Positions 24,647 to 33,514 are shown, counted from the stretch's first letter. The stretch is 64,000 nt of DNA from Streptomyces bikiniensis (GCA_000716465.1 JNWL01000028.1:15468-79467), one strand, 5' to 3'. Made by a program: numbers and translations. The notes: generated from the letters alone by a model not told the origin.

Positions 24647-25657
24647 ATGCACGCCGTCCGCCTCCACGCCTTCGGGCCCGCAGAGAACCTCACGTACGAG
24701 AAGGTCCCCGATCCCGCCCCGGGCCCCGGCCAGGTCCGCGTCCGGGTCGCGGCGGCCGGGGTGCACCTCCTCGACACCGCGCTCCGGGAGGGCGAGCCGG
24801 GCCCCTTCCCGGCGCCCACCGAGCTGCCCACGGTCCCGGGCCGCGAGGTCGCCGGCACGGTCGACGCGCTCGGGGAGGGAACCGACCCGTCCTGGCTCGG
24901 CCGGCGGGTCGTCGCCCACCTCGGCATGGTCCCCGGGGGGTACGCGGAGCTGGCCGTCACCGACGCCGCCCGGCTCCACCCCCTGCCCGACCACCTCGGC
25001 GAGGCGGAGGCCGTCGCCATGGTCGGCACCGGGCGCACGACCCTGGGCATCCTCCGGTTCACGGAGCTCGGCCCCGAGTCGGTCGCGATCGTCCCGGCGG
25101 CGGCCGGCGGCATCGGCACCCTGCTCGTCCAGTACGCCAAGAACGCCGGCGCCACCGTCGTCGGCCTCGCGGGCGGGCCCGCGAAGACGGCCCTGGTCCG
25201 GGAGAACGGCGCCGACCTGGCCGTCGACTACCTGGAACCGGACTGGCCGGAGCGGGTCCGCGCGTACCTGGACGGGCCCCTCGGCGGACGCGCGGCCACG
25301 GTCGTCTTCGACTCGGTCGGCGGGGCCGCCGGCCGCGCCGCCGTGGACCTCCTCGGCAAGGGCGGACAGCACGTCGTCTTCGGCTGGTCGGGGGCCGGCC
25401 TCCACGACGGCGAACCGCTCGCCTTCACACCGGAGGAGCTGGCGGAGCGCGGCATCACCTCGGAGTCGGTCCTCGGCCCGGTGATGATCGAGAAGGCGGG
25501 CGGCGACGTCCGCAACCTCGAACTCGCCGCCCTCGCCGCCGCGGCCGCCGGCACCCTGCGCCCCGCGGTCCACCGCTTCCCGCTCGCGGAGGCGGCGGAG
25601 GCCCACCGCGCCCTGGAGAACCGGGGCACGACGGGCAAGGTGGTCCTGGTGCCCTAG
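24647..25657 (+). CDS. zinc-less quinone oxidoreductase (MDR family)
   Basis: A 336-residue medium-chain reductase of the quinone oxidoreductase type. HAVRLHAFGPAENLTYEKVPDP starts the GroES-like domain, and AIVPAAAGGIGTLLVQYAKNAGATVVGLAGG is the NADPH-binding Rossmann motif; the structural zinc cysteines of alcohol dehydrogenases are absent. It likely reduces quinones with NADPH, and its SoxR box links it to redox-active compounds. ATG 24647 is the start after the SoxR promoter. Confidence 0.9.
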   Translation: MHAVRLHAFGPAENLTYEKVPDPAPGPGQVRVRVAAAGVHLLDTALREGEPGPFPAPTELPTVPGREVAGTVDALGEGTDPSWLGRRVVAHLGMVPGGYAELAVTDAARLHPLPDHLGEAEAVAMVGTGRTTLGILRFTELGPESVAIVPAAAGGIGTLLVQYAKNAGATVVGLAGGPAKTALVRENGADLAVDYLEPDWPERVRAYLDGPLGGRAATVVFDSVGGAAGRAAVDLLGKGGQHVVFGWSGAGLHDGEPLAFTPEELAERGITSESVLGPVMIEKAGGDVRNLELAALAAAAAGTLRPAVHRFPLAEAAEAHRALENRGTTGKVVLVP

Positions 25658-25665
25658 GGGGCGTG

Positions 25666-26046
25666 TCAGACGGCGCCGACGACGTCCCAGGAGTGCGCCT
25701 TGAACTCCTTCAGGAAGTCGGGGTGGTCCTCCCACATGCGGGCGACGGACCGCAGCACGTCCCAGTTGTGTTCGAGGGCCTGGTCCACGACCTGCCGCAG
25801 CTCCGGGGCCGTCGCCCGCTTCTCCACGAGGCCGGAGACGGCCGACGCGGCCTGCACGGTGTAGCGGGCGGCCCGCAGCGCGCGCGAGGTGTCGTCCATG
25901 CCGAAGCCGTGGTCGCTGCCGTTCGCGGGGTCGAAGAGCGGCGTCAGGCGGGCCTCGACGAAGTCGGTGATCCGCCGGAAGCGCTGCTCGATGTCGTGGG
26001 CGGCGCTGTCGGCGTTGCCGTTGCCGCTGTCCATGGTGTTGTCCAT
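25666..26046 (-). CDS. hypothetical helical protein
   Basis: A 126-residue soluble protein, mainly alpha-helical. It has no domain I recognise: DIEQRFRRITDFVEARLTPLFDPANG and LRQVVDQALEHNWDVLRSVARMWEDHPDF stand out. GGAAGGGGCC precedes the first ATG; a second ATG four codons later is possible. It lies nine bases from the quinone reductase stop, convergent, and just downstream of the GNAT gene on its own strand. Confidence 0.65.
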   Translation of the reverse strand: MDNTMDSGNGNADSAAHDIEQRFRRITDFVEARLTPLFDPANGSDHGFGMDDTSRALRAARYTVQAASAVSGLVEKRATAPELRQVVDQALEHNWDVLRSVARMWEDHPDFLKEFKAHSWDVVGAV

Positions 26047-26055
26047 GGCCCCTTC

Positions 26056-26538
26056 CTACACTCCCGCCGGACCGCCGAGCGCCGCCAGGGCCCCGTCCGT
26101 CAGCCGGTAGACCGTCCACTCGTCCTGCGGGCGGGCGCCCAGGGACTCGTAGAAGTCGATCGAGGGCTTGTTCCAGTTCAGGACGGACCACTCGAGGCGC
26201 TCGTAGCCGCGCTCGACGCAGATCCGGGCCAGCTCGCGCAGCAGCGCCTTGCCGTGGCCGCCGCCGCGCGCCTCCGGACGTACGTACAGGTCCTCCAGGT
26301 AGATGCCGTGGACCCCGCGCCAGGTCGAGAAGTTGAGGAACCAGAGCGCGAAGCCGACCGGCTCGCCGGCCGCGTCCTCCGCGATGTGCGCGAAGGCCGC
26401 GGGCCGCTCGCCGAAGAGGGCCTCGTGAAGCTGTTCGGGGGTGGTGCGGACCTCGTCGAGGGCCTTCTCGTACTCCGCGAGGTCGCGGATCATGGCGTGG
26501 ACGACGGGGACGTCGGCGGGGGTCGCGGTACGGATCAT
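26056..26538 (-). CDS. GNAT acetyltransferase, diamine/spermidine-like
   Basis: A 160-residue acetyltransferase. MIRTATPADVPVVHAMIRDLAEYEKALDEV is a start typical of the diamine N-acetyltransferase (SSAT)-like subgroup, and IYLEDLYVRPEARGGGHGKALLRELA is the acetyl-CoA site; WSVLNWNKPSIDFYESLGA completes it. Polyamines or related amines are plausible substrates by similarity only. Start taken at the MIRT ATG. Confidence 0.87.
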   Translation of the reverse strand: MIRTATPADVPVVHAMIRDLAEYEKALDEVRTTPEQLHEALFGERPAAFAHIAEDAAGEPVGFALWFLNFSTWRGVHGIYLEDLYVRPEARGGGHGKALLRELARICVERGYERLEWSVLNWNKPSIDFYESLGARPQDEWTVYRLTDGALAALGGPAGV

Positions 26539-26631
26539 GGGGTCAGGGTGCCCTGAGCCGGGGCCTTCGGGCCAGCGCAATTCGCACCGGGGGCCCCGCC
26601 CCACCGCTCCCTCGCCCCGCCACCACCGGCG

Positions 26632-27525
26632 TCACCCCCGCCGCTCCCGCAGGATCCGCGCGACCGCGACCTGCTCCGCGTCCAGGGCCGGCTCCCCGTC
26701 CTCGACGTCCCACAGCCCGTTCTGGAGGACCCGGCCCAGCGTCCACGCCACCGCGCGCCGCCGGTCCCCGACGACCTCGGCGAGCAGGTCGAACCGCCGG
26801 AGGACCTCGTCCGGGTCCGGGTCGAAGCGGTCCACGAGCGCCGGCAGGAGGTCGAAACCGGGGTCGCCCGCGAGCGGCTTGGGGTCGATCGACAGCCAGG
26901 GCTCGCGCCCGGCGGCCAGGACGTTCCCGAGGTGCAGGTCCCAGTGGAGCAGCCGGTCGCCCGGTTCGCCCGCCACCTCCCGTACCGCCGCCGCGCAGTC
27001 CCGCAGGACCGCCGCGTCCTCCGGGCCGAGCCGGGCTGCGGCCCCGGGGACCTCCGCGAGCATCCCGGCCGCGATGCCGCCGAGCGTCCGCAGGCCGGGC
27101 GGCGCGGGGACGGCCGTCAGCCGGGCGAGGAGACCGGCGACGATCCGCATCGCCTCCCGGGTGTCCGCGAGGGACGACAGCGGCCGGGCCTCGTCCAGGC
27201 GCTCCAGGAGCATGGTCCCGGTGGCGGGGTCGTGGTCGAGGAGCCGTACGGCCCCCGCCCCGCCCCAGGCGCGCAGGCCGGCCGGCTCGCCCTCGCTCTC
27301 CTCGTCGAGGAGCTGCATCTTCAGCGCGGCGGGCGTCCCGTCCGCGCACCGCTCCACCGGCAGGACCAGCGAGGCCACTCCGTACATCGAGGGCCCGGTG
27401 ACCCGCAGCCCCCACCGGCCCAGGAACTCCTCGGCCGTCCGGGGCAGTCCCGCGACGAACGCCCGCCCCGCCTCACCGTTGTACTTCGCCTGCGACCGCG
27501 CGAGCTCCTCCGGTACGTGAATCAT
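26632..27525 (-). CDS. aminoglycoside/hydroxyurea phosphotransferase family
   Basis: A 297-residue kinase of the APH(6)/hydroxyurea resistance family. HWDLHLGNVLAAGREPWLSIDPKPLAGDPGFDLLPAL contains the catalytic Asp and metal-binding motif. The members phosphorylate streptomycin or hydroxyurea; in Streptomyces these genes are common outside antibiotic clusters, so resistance is only possible here. TAGGCT lies seven bases before the ATG, suggesting leaderless expression. A hairpin MITE begins just upstream of its start. Confidence 0.85.
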   Translation of the reverse strand: MIHVPEELARSQAKYNGEAGRAFVAGLPRTAEEFLGRWGLRVTGPSMYGVASLVLPVERCADGTPAALKMQLLDEESEGEPAGLRAWGGAGAVRLLDHDPATGTMLLERLDEARPLSSLADTREAMRIVAGLLARLTAVPAPPGLRTLGGIAAGMLAEVPGAAARLGPEDAAVLRDCAAAVREVAGEPGDRLLHWDLHLGNVLAAGREPWLSIDPKPLAGDPGFDLLPALVDRFDPDPDEVLRRFDLLAEVVGDRRRAVAWTLGRVLQNGLWDVEDGEPALDAEQVAVARILRERRG

Positions 27526-27534
27526 GCCGACGAG

Positions 27535-27705
27535 CCTAGGGCCTGTCCGGCGGATCAGGGTCGGGTGGGCCGCGGCGTCTGGTGCGGTGCCTCGCAAGGC
27601 GCCGGAGCGGGTCGATAGCGGAGCTATCGGGGCGTTTCGGCAACGCGGCGAGGCGCCGTGCCAGGCGTCGCGGCCCCGGCCATGATCCGCCGGACAGGCC
27701 CTAGG
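27535..27705. mobile_element. 171-bp palindromic MITE
   Basis: Perfect 23-bp terminal inverted repeats at 27535-27557 and 27683-27705, beginning CCTAGGGCCTGTCCGGCGG, with imperfect complementarity continuing through the whole element to a central hairpin CGATAGC-GGA-GCTATCG. No coding capacity. This is the structure of a miniature inverted-repeat element; its ends resemble those of IS elements common in Streptomyces. It lies between the phosphotransferase and the divergent oxidoreductase. Confidence 0.85.
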
Positions 27706-27826
27706 GGTGCCCGGCCCTGGACAAGGTGCCGGGCGCGGAGCGGAATTCCCCGTCACGACAACCGTATCCACAGGCCGAGGAGGCCGGGTAACGTCCCGCC
27801 CACGCATTCCGAATCCAGGGGTAGAC

Positions 27827-29215
27827 ATGAGTACGGTCAACGGCGGCATCTCGTTCTGGTACGCGCAGGAGGGCGCCCCCGCCCCCCGCGAGCCGCTCCC
27901 CGGCGACACCGCCGCCGACGTCTGCATCGTGGGCGGCGGCTACACCGGCCTGTGGACCGCCTACTACCTGAAGAAGGCCGTGCCCTTCCTCAACATCACC
28001 GTCCTGGAGGCGAAGTTCTGCGGTTACGGAGCCTCCGGCCGCAACGGCGGCTGGCTCTACAACGGCATCGCCGGCCGCGACCGCTACGCGAAGCTGCACG
28101 GCCACGAGGCCGCCGTCCGCCTCCAGCAGGCCATGAACGCCACCGTCGCCGAGGTCGTGGACGTCTGCGAGCGGGAGAAGATCGACGCCGACGTGCACCG
28201 CGGCGGCGTCCTCGAAGTCGCCCTCTCCCCCGCGCAGCTCACCCGCCTCAAGGACTTCCACACGGTCGAGATCGCGTTCGGCGAGACCGACCGCGTGCTG
28301 TACGGGGCCCGCGAGACCGCCGAACGCGTCCGCGTGACCGGCGCCGTCGGCTCCTCCTGGACCCCGCACGGCGCCCGTCTGCACCCGGTGAAGCTGGTGA
28401 AGGGCCTCGCGGCGGCGGTCGAGGCGCTGGGGGTGACGATCCACGAGTCGACGCCGGTGACGGAGATCAGGCCGAAGCACGCGGTCACCCCGTACGGCAC
28501 GGTCCGCGCCCCGTACGTGCTGCGCTGCACCGAGGGCTTCACCGCCTCCCTCGCCGGCCAGCGCCGCACCTGGCTCCCCATGAACTCCTCGATGATCGCG
28601 ACCGAGCCGCTCACCGACGCGCAGTGGGAGTCGATCGGCTGGGAGGGCCGCGAGACGCTGGGCGACATGGCGCACGCGTACATGTACGCCCAGCGCACCG
28701 CCGACGGCCGGATCGCGCTCGGCGGCCGGGGCGTCCCGTACCGCTTCGGCTCGAAGACCGACAACGACGGACGCACCCGGGCGCGGACGGTCGAGGCCCT
28801 GCGCGAGATCCTGGTCCGCTTCTTCCCGCAGCTGGCGGGGGTACGGATCGACCACGCCTGGTCCGGTGTGCTCGGCGTCCCGCGCGACTGGTGCGCGACG
28901 GTCACCCTCGACCGCTCCACGGGCCTGGGCTGGGCGGGCGGTTACGTCGGCTCGGGCGTCGCCACCGCCAACCTCGCCGCCCGCACCCTGCGCGACCTGA
29001 TCAAGGAGGACTCCGGCCAGTCGGGCCCGACCGACCTGACGACCCTCCCCTGGGTCGACCACAAGGTCCGCAAGTGGGAGCCGGAGCCGCTGCGCTGGCT
29101 CGGCGTGCAGACCATGTACGCGGCGTTCCGGGGCGCGGACCGCCGCGAGGCCCTGGGGCACTCGGCACGGACGGACCGGGTGGCGGTCCTGGCGAACAGG
29201 CTGAGCGGGAGGTAG
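27827..29215 (+). CDS. FAD-dependent oxidoreductase (DAO family)
   Basis: A 462-residue flavoprotein of the D-amino-acid oxidase-like/PuuB group. DVCIVGGGYTGLWTAYYLKK is the FAD motif and CGYGASGRNGGWLYNGIAGRD matches the gamma-glutamylputrescine oxidase-like signature; the C-terminal GLGWAGGYVGSGVATANLAARTLRDL completes FAD binding. Oxidation of an amine or amino acid is likely. The start MSTVNGG at 27827 is used. Confidence 0.87.
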   Translation: MSTVNGGISFWYAQEGAPAPREPLPGDTAADVCIVGGGYTGLWTAYYLKKAVPFLNITVLEAKFCGYGASGRNGGWLYNGIAGRDRYAKLHGHEAAVRLQQAMNATVAEVVDVCEREKIDADVHRGGVLEVALSPAQLTRLKDFHTVEIAFGETDRVLYGARETAERVRVTGAVGSSWTPHGARLHPVKLVKGLAAAVEALGVTIHESTPVTEIRPKHAVTPYGTVRAPYVLRCTEGFTASLAGQRRTWLPMNSSMIATEPLTDAQWESIGWEGRETLGDMAHAYMYAQRTADGRIALGGRGVPYRFGSKTDNDGRTRARTVEALREILVRFFPQLAGVRIDHAWSGVLGVPRDWCATVTLDRSTGLGWAGGYVGSGVATANLAARTLRDLIKEDSGQSGPTDLTTLPWVDHKVRKWEPEPLRWLGVQTMYAAFRGADRREALGHSARTDRVAVLANRLSGR

Positions 29216-29263
29216 ACGGGGGGGCGGGCGGAGACCGGCGGAGACGGGGGGCGGGAGGAGACC

Positions 29264-29330
29264 GGCGGAGACGGGCGGAGACGGGCGGAGACGGGCGGAG
29301 ACGGGCGGAGACGGGCGGAGACGGGCGGCA
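29264..29330. repeat. 10-bp tandem repeat ACGGGCGGAG
   Basis: Six consecutive copies of the 10-bp unit (29271-29330, the last imperfect) with related copies upstream from 29229. It lies between the oxidoreductase stop and the end of the convergent nuclease-TerD gene. Confidence 0.9.
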
Positions 29331-29349
29331 ACGGATAGGGGCGCGCCCC

Positions 29350-31380
29350 TCACCCCACCTCGACGCCGAAGTCCCCGACCAGCTCCCCGAGCCCGCCGGC
29401 GTATCCCTTCCCGCCGACCACGAAGTCCCAGTCGCCCCCGGCCCGCCGCCGGAACGAGCCGAGGACGAGGGCGGTCTCGCCGGGCCGCCCGTCGGACACG
29501 TCGAGCCGTTCGAGCTCGCCGCCGGACGCGTCCCGGAGCCGTATCCCGGCCTCCGTGAACCCGCGGAGGTCGGCGTCCGGGTCGGCCTCGGGGTCCACGG
29601 CGGCGACGAGGACGAGCCGGTCGGCGCGGGCGGGAAGCGCGTCGAACCCGACGCGGACGGCGGCGCGGTCGCCGGGGGAGGCGGTCACCGCGGCGACGGA
29701 ACCGTCCGGGGTGGAGGGGTTGTTGTAGAAGACGAACCACTCGTCGCCGAGGACCCGGCCGCCCTCGCAGACGAGCGCGCAGACGTCGAGGGCGACGGAC
29801 CCGCGCCACACCATCCCGAGCAGGTTGAAGTCCCCGGAGGGAGGGGACGGGGCGGGGGCGGCCCCGGGGGCGCCCAACCTCCCCCGCAACCCGTGCCGCC
29901 GCAGCAGATCGACGAGCTCGTTCCCGGAGATCAGCGTCAGCGGCTTGCCCTCGGCGAAGGCGTAGGACCCGGGCCCGAACTTCGAAGTGGTGACGAGGAC
30001 GCCCTTGTTGGCGCCGGCGCCCTGCACGGTCCCGAAGAGGTCGCGCACGGCGGACGGCGGCACGGTGTTCCGGTACCGCTTCACCTGGACGACGATCGAG
30101 CCGCCGCTGATGGGATCGGGGTCGAGGGCGTCGACGTCGACCCCGCCGTCGTTGGAGCGGCGGGTGGTGACGGCCTGGAGCCCCCGGGCCCGGAACAACT
30201 CGGCGACGAGCCCCTCGAAGGCGATGGGGTCCATGGACAGCAGATCGGGCTCCTCCCCGTCCCCCTGCACGACCACGTCGCCCCCGACCTGGTCGGGCGT
30301 ACGGAACGGGGCGACGGCGACCCGCTCCTCCGGCTTGCTGGAGAGCCGCCCGGCGAGCGCGCCGGTCAGGCAGTCCACGGCGGCGACGAGTTCCAGATTG
30401 AGCCGGTCGAAGTCCTGCCGGCCCACGACGACGGAGGCGACGCACACGCGGGAGGCGAGCCCGGTGGCCGGGTCGACGCCGCCGACGTACCCGTTGAGGG
30501 CGACGGACTCCAGGGCCCCGAACCGGTCGGCGGCGAACAGCTCCCGCACGGCGAGCAGCACGCTCTGGGCGAGGACCCTCCGGTAGAGCGCCCGCCGCTG
30601 CGTGACGGGCCGGGCGACCTCCTTCTCCTGGTCGGTGCTGGGCAGGTACTTGACGCCCTTGGTCTCGGGAACGACCTCGTAACCAGGCAGGTCCCAGTCG
30701 AGAACGAACCCGCGCCCGCCCCGGTCGTAAGCGGCGGAGACCTCACGGGGAAAGCCGTCGGGCCAGCCGCCGGAGGCGAAGAGCACGGCGGAGAAGTAGT
30801 CGACGACGGTCCCGACGTCCCCGCGGGCCAGGGCCTCACCGGTCCCGGCGACTCCCCGGTTGTACTCCCGGATCTCGTCGATCCGCCGGGCGGCCCAGGC
30901 GTCGTACTCCCTCCGGTACGCGGCGAGCGACTCCAGGCGCCGCGCCTCGGCGGCCTGCGCGGCGTACCAGTCCCGCTCGAACCGGGCCCGCCCGTCGCGC
31001 CCGGAGTAGTGCCGCTGGTCGGGCACGGGCACGGGCTGCGCGAGGGCCCCGGGCGCGAACGGCTCGACCTCCTCGGCCCGCCGCAGCGACTCCATGCGGA
31101 AGGCGGGCGCACGACACCCGGCGGCGAGCAGCCCCTCGAGCACGGCGACGCGGTCGTCGATCTCCCGGGTCCTGCGCAACGCGTCGGCATCCCGATGCCT
31201 CCGATAGGCGGCCCGCTGCTCCCGCTGCATCCGGGACACGTCCCGCTCGTACGCCCGCTGCTGCCGCTCGGCCTCCCGCTGCTGCCGCAGCACGGCCTGC
31301 TGCTGCCCCTCCCGCTGCCGCTGCGCCACCCTCTGCTGCTCGGCCCAGATCCCGATCAGCCCCCCGGAACGCCGCCCCAT
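29350..31380 (-). CDS. Mrr-type restriction endonuclease fused to a TerD domain
   Basis: A 676-residue fusion. Residues about 10-80 are a Gln/Arg-rich coiled coil. A PD-(D/E)xK nuclease of the Mrr/restriction-endonuclease type follows: DPIAFEGLVAELFRARGLQ, active-site Asp in NDGGVDVDA near 410 and QVKRYRN near 431, then VRDLFGTVQGAGANKGVLVTTS. The C-terminal 150 residues (from about 525) are a TerD/CABP domain: WFVFYNNPSTPDGSV, GETALVLGSFRRRAGGDWDFVVGGKGYAGGLGELVGDFGV. GGGGAGGGG precedes the ATG at 31380. Family knowledge: Mrr nucleases cut modified DNA and TerD acts in stress or phage response; the combination suggests a defence or DNA-damage role, which is inference. Confidence 0.88.
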   Translation of the reverse strand: MGRRSGGLIGIWAEQQRVAQRQREGQQQAVLRQQREAERQQRAYERDVSRMQREQRAAYRRHRDADALRRTREIDDRVAVLEGLLAAGCRAPAFRMESLRRAEEVEPFAPGALAQPVPVPDQRHYSGRDGRARFERDWYAAQAAEARRLESLAAYRREYDAWAARRIDEIREYNRGVAGTGEALARGDVGTVVDYFSAVLFASGGWPDGFPREVSAAYDRGGRGFVLDWDLPGYEVVPETKGVKYLPSTDQEKEVARPVTQRRALYRRVLAQSVLLAVRELFAADRFGALESVALNGYVGGVDPATGLASRVCVASVVVGRQDFDRLNLELVAAVDCLTGALAGRLSSKPEERVAVAPFRTPDQVGGDVVVQGDGEEPDLLSMDPIAFEGLVAELFRARGLQAVTTRRSNDGGVDVDALDPDPISGGSIVVQVKRYRNTVPPSAVRDLFGTVQGAGANKGVLVTTSKFGPGSYAFAEGKPLTLISGNELVDLLRRHGLRGRLGAPGAAPAPSPPSGDFNLLGMVWRGSVALDVCALVCEGGRVLGDEWFVFYNNPSTPDGSVAAVTASPGDRAAVRVGFDALPARADRLVLVAAVDPEADPDADLRGFTEAGIRLRDASGGELERLDVSDGRPGETALVLGSFRRRAGGDWDFVVGGKGYAGGLGELVGDFGVEVG

Positions 31381-31525
31381 GCGCGCACCCCTCCCCGAAA
31401 ACACCCCGCGCCACGTGAACACCCCGTGACACCGGATTGTCCCGGACGCCGAAGCGCTTGCACACAGAAACCGCGTCCCCACTCCGGAAAACCGCCCGGC
31501 CCGCGCCCCGGGCCATACTGCGTCC

Positions 31526-31810
31526 GTGCGCACAGACGGACGCTCCCACCTCCCCCTCCGAGCCGGCATCACACTCGGCGCCGTACTCACCGCCCCACTG
31601 CTGCTCCTGGCGGGCGGCTTCGCGTACGACCGCCTCGTACGACACCTGTACCGGGAGGGCGGCCCGGGCCCGCACGCGAAGGAAGAGGGCTGGGTGCACC
31701 CGGGCTACTTCGTGATGACCAACGCACTGGTACGAGCCCTGACCTGGCCGACCCGCAGGTGGAACGCCCACCTGAGGCACACGTCCACCCGCTCACGCCC
31801 TCGTCACTGA
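31526..31810 (+). CDS. small membrane protein
   Basis: A 94-residue protein with one hydrophobic helix (ITLGAVLTAPLLLLAGGFAYDRLV), then a short polar region and a basic tail. No homology recognised. CATACT lies just before the GTG start, consistent with leaderless expression. It is divergent from the nuclease-TerD gene and its last 18 bases overlap the next convergent gene. Confidence 0.55.
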   Translation: MRTDGRSHLPLRAGITLGAVLTAPLLLLAGGFAYDRLVRHLYREGGPGPHAKEEGWVHPGYFVMTNALVRALTWPTRRWNAHLRHTSTRSRPRH

Positions 31811-32059
31811 CCGCTGCCCCCCCATGAGCTCGACCAGACGACTCCGCGCCTCCGCGAGACGCTGCTCGTAGTCGGGCGTGAAGATCCCCGCAAGCTCCTT
31901 CTCCAGGGTCCCGGAGATGGCGTAGATCCCGGACCAGACCGCGCGATCGGGCACGATGGCGTCCAGCTTGTCGGACTCCATCATCACCTCGTACAGCCAG
32001 TCGGACAGGACGAACGCCTGGTCCGGCGTGAGCTTGATGAGTACGGGTTCTTCGTCCAT
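31793..32059 (-). CDS. hypothetical small helical protein
   Basis: An 88-residue acidic protein: MDEEPVLIKLTPDQAFVLSDWLYEVM, with a later helix LAEARSRLVELM. Codon use looks real. No function assigned. It overlaps the end of the convergent small membrane protein gene. Confidence 0.6.
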   Translation of the reverse strand: MDEEPVLIKLTPDQAFVLSDWLYEVMMESDKLDAIVPDRAVWSGIYAISGTLEKELAGIFTPDYEQRLAEARSRLVELMGGQRSVTRA

Positions 32060-32207
32060 CCGGTCACGCTACAAGGGCGCTCCGCGAGCGGGCCGACTGC
32101 CGGAGGCACGGCAAGGAGCCGTTGTACGGACGACCGGTCGGAAAGCCCGCCCGCCGATTCCCTCACCGCCCCCGAACAACCACGTCGTCCGGCGGATCCA
32201 CGACGCG

Positions 32208-32546
32208 TCAAGCGGTCACCGGACAACCCGAGAAGCCGACGCCCGGCACGGCCTTCGCCCGTCCGTCCGCCCTTTCGACCGGAACCAGCGCGGCCGTATC
32301 CGGAACGGGACGGTTCACATGGTCCGTGGAGCCTGGAAGCGCCCCGTAACGGCAGTGCACTTCAGCGATGGACACCACCTCCACCGAGGCGGGCGCGCGC
32401 CCCTCCTCCTGACCGTGGTGCTCCTCGCGGAAGTCGATCCCCTCCGCGCGTTCGCTGCCGACGATGTCGTCGTAGTCCGCCGGATCGGCCTCCAGCAGCG
32501 TCCACGAGACGACATCACCCGGCGAAAGGAGCAGCAATGTCCCCAC
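32208..32546 (-). pseudogene. 5'-truncated DUF6578-like gene
   Basis: The frame encodes SPGDVVSWTLLEADPADYDD, then a GIDFREEHHG stretch and NRPVPDTAALVPVERADGRA...GVGFSG, which I associate with the DUF6578 family, but the usual N-terminal part before GDVVSWTL is missing. A GTG at 32546 could still start a 112-residue product. Its 5' end overlaps the start of the SDR pseudogene. A related C-terminal fragment occurs at 48534-48776. Confidence 0.5.
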
Positions 32547-33009
32547 CCCTGATTGAGACGACTCTCCGGAACCGGCCGCTCCAGGGCCGCACCGCCCTCG
32601 TCACCGGCGGAGCCACCGGCATCGGCGCCGAGATCGGGCGGGCGCTCGCCGCCGGAGCGACCGTCGCGGTCAACCACCTCGGCCAGGACCCCGACGCCCA
32701 CGCCCTCCTCGCGCCCTTCGAACGCGCCGGCAGTCCCGGGATCGCGGTGAACGCCGACCTGACCGATCCGGGTGCCGTCCGGGATCTGCGTCGACACGGT
32801 CCTGCCCGGAGCCATCCAGGTCGAGGCGGAGAACGCCCTCCCCGCCCGGCACCGCGCGCGGCCGGAGGACCGGATCGAGCGCCAGTACGTCCCGCGCCGT
32901 GGCCGCCCCGAGGACGTCGCCGCCCTGGTCGACGTTCCCCTCGGGCCCCTCCTCCTCGTTCATCACCGGACAGTCCGTCCACGTCGACGACGGCTGGCTG
33001 CTCCACTGA
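32537..33009 (+). pseudogene. short-chain dehydrogenase pseudogene
   Basis: The start is intact (AAAGGAG before ATG 32537) and encodes an SDR cofactor motif: RTALVTGGATGIGAEIGRALAAGATVAVNHLG. After about DLTDPGAV the frame shifts; the next frame continues CVDTVLPGAIQVEAENALP and the catalytic Tyr-Lys region in between is missing. A second shift restores the C-terminal TGQSVHVDDGWLLH and a stop at 33009. So there is one internal deletion and two frame changes. Confidence 0.8.
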
Positions 33010-33054
33010 GACCGCCGACAAACAGACCGTCAACAAGCAAGGAGACAGACCGGC

Positions 33055-33492
33055 ATGATCGAACGCGTCCGTGCCGTCCTCGTGACCCCCGATGACACGA
33101 TGCTGGTCATCCGCCGCACCCGACCCGGCATCCCCGAGTACTGGGTCCTGCCCGGCGGCGGCGTCGAACCCGGCGACGCATCCCGCGAGGCCGCCCTCCA
33201 CCGGGAGATCCACGAGGAGATCGCGGGGAAGGCCGACGTCGTCCGCCTCCTCCACACCATGGAGTCCGACGACGAGCGCCAGCTCTTCTACCTCGCCCGC
33301 ATCACGACCTGGTCCTTCGACGACCGCACCGGACCCGAGTTCAGCGCCGAGGGACGCGGCGCGTACGCGCTGGAGGAAATCCCGCTGACCGTGGAAGGGC
33401 TCGACGGCATCGACCTCAAGCCCGAGGAGATCGCCCACGTCCTGCGGGTCGCCATCGGCGACGGAAACCTCGGTGCCGAGGCTACGGCGTAA
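33055..33492 (+). CDS. NUDIX hydrolase
   Basis: A 145-residue Nudix protein. The Nudix box reads GGGVEPGDASREAALHREIHEEI, with the catalytic glutamates. It hydrolyses a nucleoside diphosphate linked to another group; the exact substrate is unknown. AAGGAGA precedes the ATG. It follows the decayed SDR after 45 bases. Confidence 0.88.
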   Translation: MIERVRAVLVTPDDTMLVIRRTRPGIPEYWVLPGGGVEPGDASREAALHREIHEEIAGKADVVRLLHTMESDDERQLFYLARITTWSFDDRTGPEFSAEGRGAYALEEIPLTVEGLDGIDLKPEEIAHVLRVAIGDGNLGAEATA

Positions 33493-33514
33493 CGCCAGAA
33501 GGATGGAGCACGAC

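Noticed and set aside
26632..27525. Antibiotic resistance gene
   Set aside because: The phosphotransferase family includes streptomycin and hydroxyurea kinases, but no antibiotic cluster is adjacent, so I leave it as a family call only.
27707..27826. Extended N-terminus for the DAO-type oxidoreductase
   Set aside because: The upstream in-frame extension starts at the edge of the MITE and has no Shine-Dalgarno sequence; the MSTVNGG start fits the family better.
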